Positions 60,560-64,000 of a DNA stretch of 64,000 nt are shown here, piece by piece. The notes beneath the pieces were generated by a model. That model was given only the letters and a program-made list of their open reading frames with translations, was not told where the DNA came from and made no database searches. Where the stretch lies: the NCBI GenBank assembly GCA_963699085.1, contig CAVOTH010000002.1, positions 62,001-126,000 of the forward strand. Reading direction: 5' to 3'. The position numbers and the translations under genes were made by a program. The DNA is from Bog-756 sp963699085. GTDB taxonomy: Bacteria; Actinomycetota; Acidimicrobiia; Acidimicrobiales; RAAP-2. Numbering within the stretch: the first letter of the stretch is position 1; every line of letters starts with the position of its first letter.

Positions 60560-60937
60560 TCAGTGCGTTACGGCGGAGACTCCCGAGTCGGCGGGCCACT
60601 GCCCGTTGGTCACGGCACCCGCGTGGACGGACAGCCGGAGGTCGGCGGAGTCGTCGTCTGTGGACCCGTTGCCCGAACCCATGATCCGCAGCTCGTACTC
60701 GCCCTCGGTCAGCGATCCGAACACCCCGGCATAGGCGAGACCGTCCCGGAGCTCCCGCCGCCGGACGGCGGTGTGGGCCCCGTCCCACACCTCGCCCGCC
60801 CGGCGGATCTCGATCTCGACGCCGTGCATCGGCTCCGGTGTGAATACCACCAGCGCACCGTACTTACCGCCGACGTCCACCATCACGCTGCCCACGCCGC
60901 TCGGCGGAGGCAGTTGCTCACTCCGGTGCTCGTGCAC
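60560..60937 (-). CDS. Hypothetical small protein following DUF4331
   Basis: A 125-residue protein starting at GTG 60937, 3 bases after the DUF4331 stop codon, so very likely co-translated. GSVMVDVGGKYGALVVFTPE, MHGVEIEIRRAGEVWDGAHT and AGVFGSLTEGEYELRIMG predict a compact beta protein. Similar short proteins accompany DUF4331 genes in other actinobacteria, some loosely annotated as phospholipase; I see no catalytic motif to support that. Function unknown, with co-occurrence the best clue. Confidence 0.65.
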   Translation of the reverse strand: MHEHRSEQLPPPSGVGSVMVDVGGKYGALVVFTPEPMHGVEIEIRRAGEVWDGAHTAVRRRELRDGLAYAGVFGSLTEGEYELRIMGSGNGSTDDDSADLRLSVHAGAVTNGQWPADSGVSAVTH

Positions 60938-60940
60938 CGG

Positions 60941-62365
60941 TCAGCTCGCAGCCGGAACGGCGAAGCCCGAATACGGCGTGCCGAGATAGGGGAACTCGGG
61001 GAGGTAGTTCTCGGTACCCATGGCGGTCAGGTCGGTGGGTCCGGAGGTCAGCCCCATGGAGATGGCGCCGGCCGCAGCGTCCGGCGTGTACGACGGGTCG
61101 ACCAGCGGCAGGGTGACCCCGGCGATGGCCCGGAGCTCGATGGTGACGACGTCGTCGAACACCCTCCGGCCGTTCGGGAATCCGGCCGCGTCCCCGCCGA
61201 CCAGACCCAGGTTGGATGCACCCGACGTCGTCGGGGGGATGGCCACGTTCAGACGCAACATGTCGGCCTGGACCTTGCCGGTGTAGTTCTGGAACCCGGG
61301 CACCACCCCGGTCGGGATGCCGGTGAGCAGGATGGCCAGCAGATCGGCGCGGGGCGCACCCGACGATACGTAGGTGGCGAGGTTGGGGAAGACCCCGGGG
61401 TAGAGCACGGGCAGCAGCCCGGCCAGCTCCGGATTGGAGACAGAGGAGGCGAACTGCCCGTCCTCGGATGGCGGTTGGTGGTTCCAGTAGTCCTTGTTGA
61501 TCATCGGGATGAGCACTTCGTTCACCAGAGGATTTCCGAGCCGGGAGACCTGCGTATACGGGCCCGAGTACACGTCTTCGGCCGGCGAGCTCCCCATGAT
61601 GTACGCCTTCTGCCGGCTGGCGGTGGTCCACACGCCGATGACCGCACTGGCATCGGTCACCGAGGTCGGTTGTGTCCCGCTCGCCGTCAGCTCGCTGATG
61701 GGCACCTGGATGGCGATGCTGTGGACGTTGACCCCGGCCGTGGAGTTGACTCCCTTGGCCATCTTCCCGAGACCGGTGTCCTTCAGGCCGAACTTGTTGT
61801 GATCCTGCTCGAACGGCCGGAGGTCTCCGAGGTCGAAGACGGCACCGAGGTCGACGTAGAAGCCCTCCGCCCGCTGGCCGGCGAGGACCGTGGTTCCCGG
61901 GGCGAGGGTGGTGATGGCGTCCGCCACCAACCCGGTGAAGTCGGGTGTGGACAGCGGTCCGATGTTGCACGGCGGGCACGGGATCCCGGTCCCGAGTACG
62001 TGGGTGCCGGTCTTGTCCACCCGGGTGACCGAGTAGACCTGGCGCCGGTTCCAGGATGGACTGGTCAGGCTGGTGATCGGCCCGGTGTTGTAGAGGAACG
62101 TGGTGTGGTCGGTGATCTCGCCGGCGAACCGGAATTCATAGGTGATGTCGGCGACGCCGTCGCCGTTGTTGTCGATGTTGATGGCGTAGAGCACGCTGTC
62201 GCCGAACTCGTAGAAGTTGGGTCCGCCGTCGGGGGCCTGCAACGGGATGTAGTTGGCGATCAACGTGACGGTGTCGGGCTGGTCGGGGCTGACGAAGGCG
62301 TACAGGTCCGTCGAGTCGGCGACGGGGTCCTTCGAGATCTGCGGTGCTTCACGATGGGACGACAT
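60941..62365 (-). CDS. DUF4331 family protein
   Basis: A 474-residue protein. MSSHREAPQISKDPVADSTD and LYAFVSPDQPDTVTLIANYI are the DUF4331 signature; INIDNNGDGVADITYEF and RFAGE follow with a calcium-loop-like DNNGDGVAD. PFEQDHNKFGLKDTG, VHSIAIQVPISELT and PMINKDYWNHQPPSEDGQFA are further family blocks. No signal peptide is visible, although several relatives are exported. The biochemical role of the family is not established. The small Tat-signal protein is encoded 63 bases upstream on the same strand, and the two plus the 125-residue protein form a likely operon. Confidence 0.87.
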   Translation of the reverse strand: MSSHREAPQISKDPVADSTDLYAFVSPDQPDTVTLIANYIPLQAPDGGPNFYEFGDSVLYAINIDNNGDGVADITYEFRFAGEITDHTTFLYNTGPITSLTSPSWNRRQVYSVTRVDKTGTHVLGTGIPCPPCNIGPLSTPDFTGLVADAITTLAPGTTVLAGQRAEGFYVDLGAVFDLGDLRPFEQDHNKFGLKDTGLGKMAKGVNSTAGVNVHSIAIQVPISELTASGTQPTSVTDASAVIGVWTTASRQKAYIMGSSPAEDVYSGPYTQVSRLGNPLVNEVLIPMINKDYWNHQPPSEDGQFASSVSNPELAGLLPVLYPGVFPNLATYVSSGAPRADLLAILLTGIPTGVVPGFQNYTGKVQADMLRLNVAIPPTTSGASNLGLVGGDAAGFPNGRRVFDDVVTIELRAIAGVTLPLVDPSYTPDAAAGAISMGLTSGPTDLTAMGTENYLPEFPYLGTPYSGFAVPAAS

Positions 62366-62428
62366 GGGGTACCTCGGCTTTCTTGATGTTCGGATGTTGG
62401 ATGGCAGGTAGACGGTTGACGGATGCGG

Positions 62429-62734
62429 TCACTTCATGGCGCGGAGGATGGAGGCGGCCAGCTGGGGATCGTGCACGGTGATCTCGTCGGTACCCGAGAA
62501 CAGCCCGACCTCACCGGAGGCGAGGTCGCGGATGTGGGCGACGATCGGCTCGCTCAACGTGCCGACGGAGCTGGTATCGGCGGCAGCGGACTCGGCTGCC
62601 CCCAGGTCGGCCGGACCCTGGGTGTCGGCCACGCCCACCAGTGCCGGTAGGCCGGGGATGGCCGAGATGGCACCGGCGGCGACGATTGCGGCGCCGCCGC
62701 CCTTCAGGAACACACGTCTGCTGAACTCGCTCAT
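62429..62734 (-). CDS. Small predicted Tat-exported protein
   Basis: A 101-residue protein with a twin-arginine signal: MSEFSRRVFLKGGGAAIVAA (SRRVFLK) followed by a hydrophobic stretch and a possible cleavage site after LPALVGVA. The mature part is about 65 residues (VGTLSEPIVAHIRDLASGEV, GLFSGTDEITVHDPQLAAS), a short sequence that recurs in DUF4331-linked or surface proteins as a redox/metal-free module. GGAGG sits 6 bases ahead of ATG 62734; the frame is open to 62881 without a ribosome site. It is divergent from tatA with 292 bases between starts, an attractive pairing of a Tat substrate with its own translocon. Confidence 0.75.
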   Translation of the reverse strand: MSEFSRRVFLKGGGAAIVAAGAISAIPGLPALVGVADTQGPADLGAAESAAADTSSVGTLSEPIVAHIRDLASGEVGLFSGTDEITVHDPQLAASILRAMK

Positions 62735-63026
62735 GGAGACCTCCTGGGCAGGATCGGGGCTACTTGGCGGTGTCGTGCCGTTCACGTGGATGTGCAATTG
62801 CTTCGTGACCGTCGAGCGCGTGGATGACGGAATCCCGAAGAAATTTCCGGAGCTGTGTTCTTGCGTCGACGCGGGTGGCAACGCTGACGATTGCCGCGGC
62901 GGAAACTCATCCGTGCCGGCGTGGGCAACGAACTAGAGGGGCAGCGACCGACGCGTGACCGATCAATCAGCGGTCCGGGTCGATTGTCCGAATGCCGTAT
63001 TCCGAAACCCACAAGGAGGCACCGCC

Positions 63027-63224
63027 ATGCACATCAGCCCGCCAGCAGAACTCTTCGGCGAGCAGGGCATCATCGTCCTGATCGTCATCGCCCTGGTTCT
63101 CTTCGGTTCGACCCAGATCCCCAAGTTGGCCCGTTCGTTGGGCTCCGCCCAGCGGGAGTTCAAGAAGGGTGTCGACGAAGGCGCTTCCGATGAGGAATCC
63201 TCGCCGTCGGTCATCTCGTCCTGA
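63027..63224 (+). CDS. tatA: Sec-independent translocase subunit TatA
   Basis: A 65-residue protein with the canonical TatA layout: a short periplasmic start, one membrane helix (GIIVLIVIALVLFGSTQIPK), the FG motif at its end, an amphipathic helix (LARSLGSAQREFKKGVDE) and a charged tail. TatA multimerises to form the pore for folded proteins carrying twin-arginine signals. AAGGAGG stands 7 bases ahead of ATG 63027, which overrides the longer frame to 62955. First gene of tatA-tatB-tatC. Confidence 0.93.
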   Translation: MHISPPAELFGEQGIIVLIVIALVLFGSTQIPKLARSLGSAQREFKKGVDEGASDEESSPSVISS

Positions 63225-63245
63225 GCACGTAGCTGCCCTCCGATC

Positions 63246-63686
63246 GTGCCCTTCCTGAGCCCAGCCAAGCTGTTGGTGATCCTGGTGGTCGCCCTCTTCG
63301 TGCTGGGCCCCGACAAGCTGCCGCGGGTGGCCAGGCAGATCGGGAGCCTGTGGGCGGACTTCGCCAAATTGCGCGAGCGGCTCGAATCCGATGTGCGGGG
63401 GAGCTTCCCCGACCTGCCGTCAACCGACGCCATCTCCCGGGCCGTCCACTCCCCGCTGGCATTTCTGGATGGCTTGGCCGACGCGCACGAATCGGAGTCG
63501 GATACGGCTCCGCCGGGCGATGACGTCCCGCCCGATCCGGGTCCGCCGGTCGGGACAGCGGAGGGTATCGGCGAGTCGTCCCCCAGTCTCCTCGAGACGC
63601 CACCGGTGGTCATCACCCGGCCGGATCTGGTGGCCCACGAAGTCCGAGCCGGTGACGGTCTTTCCTCCGACCCCGGAATGAACTGA
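63246..63686 (+). CDS. tatB: Sec-independent translocase subunit TatB
   Basis: A 146-residue TatB. SPAKLLVILVVALFVLGPDK then LPRVARQIGSLWADFAKLRE gives the membrane helix, the conserved GPDKLP turn (glycine-proline rather than TatA's FG) and the amphipathic helix; the long acidic/proline-rich tail (TAPPGDDVPPDPGPPVG) is normal for actinobacterial TatB. TatB with TatC recognises twin-arginine signals. The GTG start at 63246 is 21 bases after the TatA stop. Same operon as tatA and tatC. Confidence 0.9.
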   Translation: MPFLSPAKLLVILVVALFVLGPDKLPRVARQIGSLWADFAKLRERLESDVRGSFPDLPSTDAISRAVHSPLAFLDGLADAHESESDTAPPGDDVPPDPGPPVGTAEGIGESSPSLLETPPVVITRPDLVAHEVRAGDGLSSDPGMN

Positions 63687-63724
63687 GCCTTCGGGTCAGC
63701 TAGCCGTAGGGAGCACCGAGACCA

Positions 63725-64000
63725 ATGAATCTTCTACTGAACAGACGCGCCGAGCCCCGGCCCGAGCCGGAGGCCATGACCCTGGTGGAGCATCTCACCG
63801 AGATGCGGACCCGGGTGCTGGTCTGCGCCGTGGCCTTCGTCGTGGCCGGTACGGCTGCATTCCTGCTCTACCCGCTGATCCTCTCGATCCTCCAGCACCC
63901 CTACTGCCAGGTGGCACCGTCCCACTGCGGGTTCTACGTCACCGGTCCGCTCGACGGCCTGGCCCTGCGGGTCAAGTTGGCCGCCTATGGCGGTCTGTTC
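63725..64000 (+). CDS. tatC: Sec-independent translocase subunit TatC, 3' end missing
   Basis: The first 92 residues of TatC; the window ends inside the gene. MTLVEHLTEMRTRVLVCAVA contains the conserved HLxELRxR entry to helix 1, followed by FVVAGTAAFLLYPLILSILQ and a periplasmic loop with two cysteines (PYCQVAPSHCGFYVTGPLDG) before VKLAAYGGLF. TatC is the docking subunit for twin-arginine signal peptides. The frame begins at ATG 63725 with GGGAG about 11 bases upstream, 38 bases past the TatB stop. Confidence 0.92.
   Translation, partial: MNLLLNRRAEPRPEPEAMTLVEHLTEMRTRVLVCAVAFVVAGTAAFLLYPLILSILQHPYCQVAPSHCGFYVTGPLDGLALRVKLAAYGGLF

Noticed and set aside
60449..62386. A 645-codon open frame on the plus strand opposite the DUF4331 gene
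   Set aside because: It mirrors the codon structure of the real minus-strand genes, has no ribosome site or recognisable domain, and is typical of antisense frames in GC-rich DNA.

Overview
The window is GC-rich (roughly two thirds G+C), densely coded DNA with short intergenic gaps, frequent GTG starts, ATGA/GTGA gene overlaps and several leaderless-type promoters (TANNNT about 7 nt before the start codon). The gene content fits an actinobacterium: a WS/DGAT wax-ester/triacylglycerol synthase, an F420-type LLM oxidoreductase, a DUF5996 protein, a DUF4331 protein, and separate TatA, TatB and TatC genes. An Acidimicrobiia-like lineage is my inference and no marker gene here proves it. I saw no rRNA, tRNA, CRISPR array, insertion sequence or prophage.

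Layout. 1-13.5 kb: a phospholipase C-type phosphoesterase (5' truncated), a large cyclase/AAA/TPR regulator overlapping a di-iron protein, a DHA2 drug-type exporter, a membrane fatty-acid desaturase, a second di-iron protein, WS/DGAT and a lipase-like hydrolase; this reads as a lipid-modification and storage neighbourhood. 13.6-17.9 kb: an alpha/beta hydrolase, a reading-frame-broken PPK2 polyphosphate kinase, a broken ABC substrate-binding lipoprotein and a PaiB-like flavin protein. 18-20.9 kb: a secreted protein with 14 copies of a paired-cysteine repeat followed by Ig-like modules. 21.1-31.3 kb: a DUF1611-racemase pair, an ArsR/SRPBCC operon with a clear operator, an LLM oxidoreductase, a GGDEF-EAL protein, a zinc alcohol dehydrogenase, a NERD membrane protein and a D-Ala-D-Ala carboxypeptidase. 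31.5-43.6 kb: a cell-surface region with UDP-sulfoquinovose synthase, a polytopic membrane protein, a coiled-coil membrane protein coupled to a GH43-like protein, and a 1923-residue secreted multidomain protein carrying a fresh 552-bp internal duplication. 43.6-49.3 kb: DUF1275, DUF5996 and secreted hypothetical genes plus a divergent MarR/DHA2 exporter pair.

49.3-60.5 kb is a catabolic cluster: a hotdog thioesterase-like protein, an amidohydrolase, two paralogous D-aminoacylase-type amidohydrolases, three SDR dehydrogenases, an aldehyde dehydrogenase, a cyclase-type hydrolase and a SnoaL-like protein, several joined by 4-bp overlaps. 60.5-64 kb holds a DUF4331 protein, a small predicted Tat substrate and the start of tatA-tatB-tatC, which runs off the end.

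The most unusual property of the window is that nine recognisable genes are interrupted by single-base reading-frame changes, 16 in total. Fourteen are +1 shifts (an extra base on the coding strand), on both strands, and they cluster at 14.7-16.4 kb and 57.9-59.5 kb. Sequencing or assembly insertions are the simplest explanation, with recent gene decay next; programmed frameshifting is a remote possibility. These genes are listed as broken over their full homologous extent.
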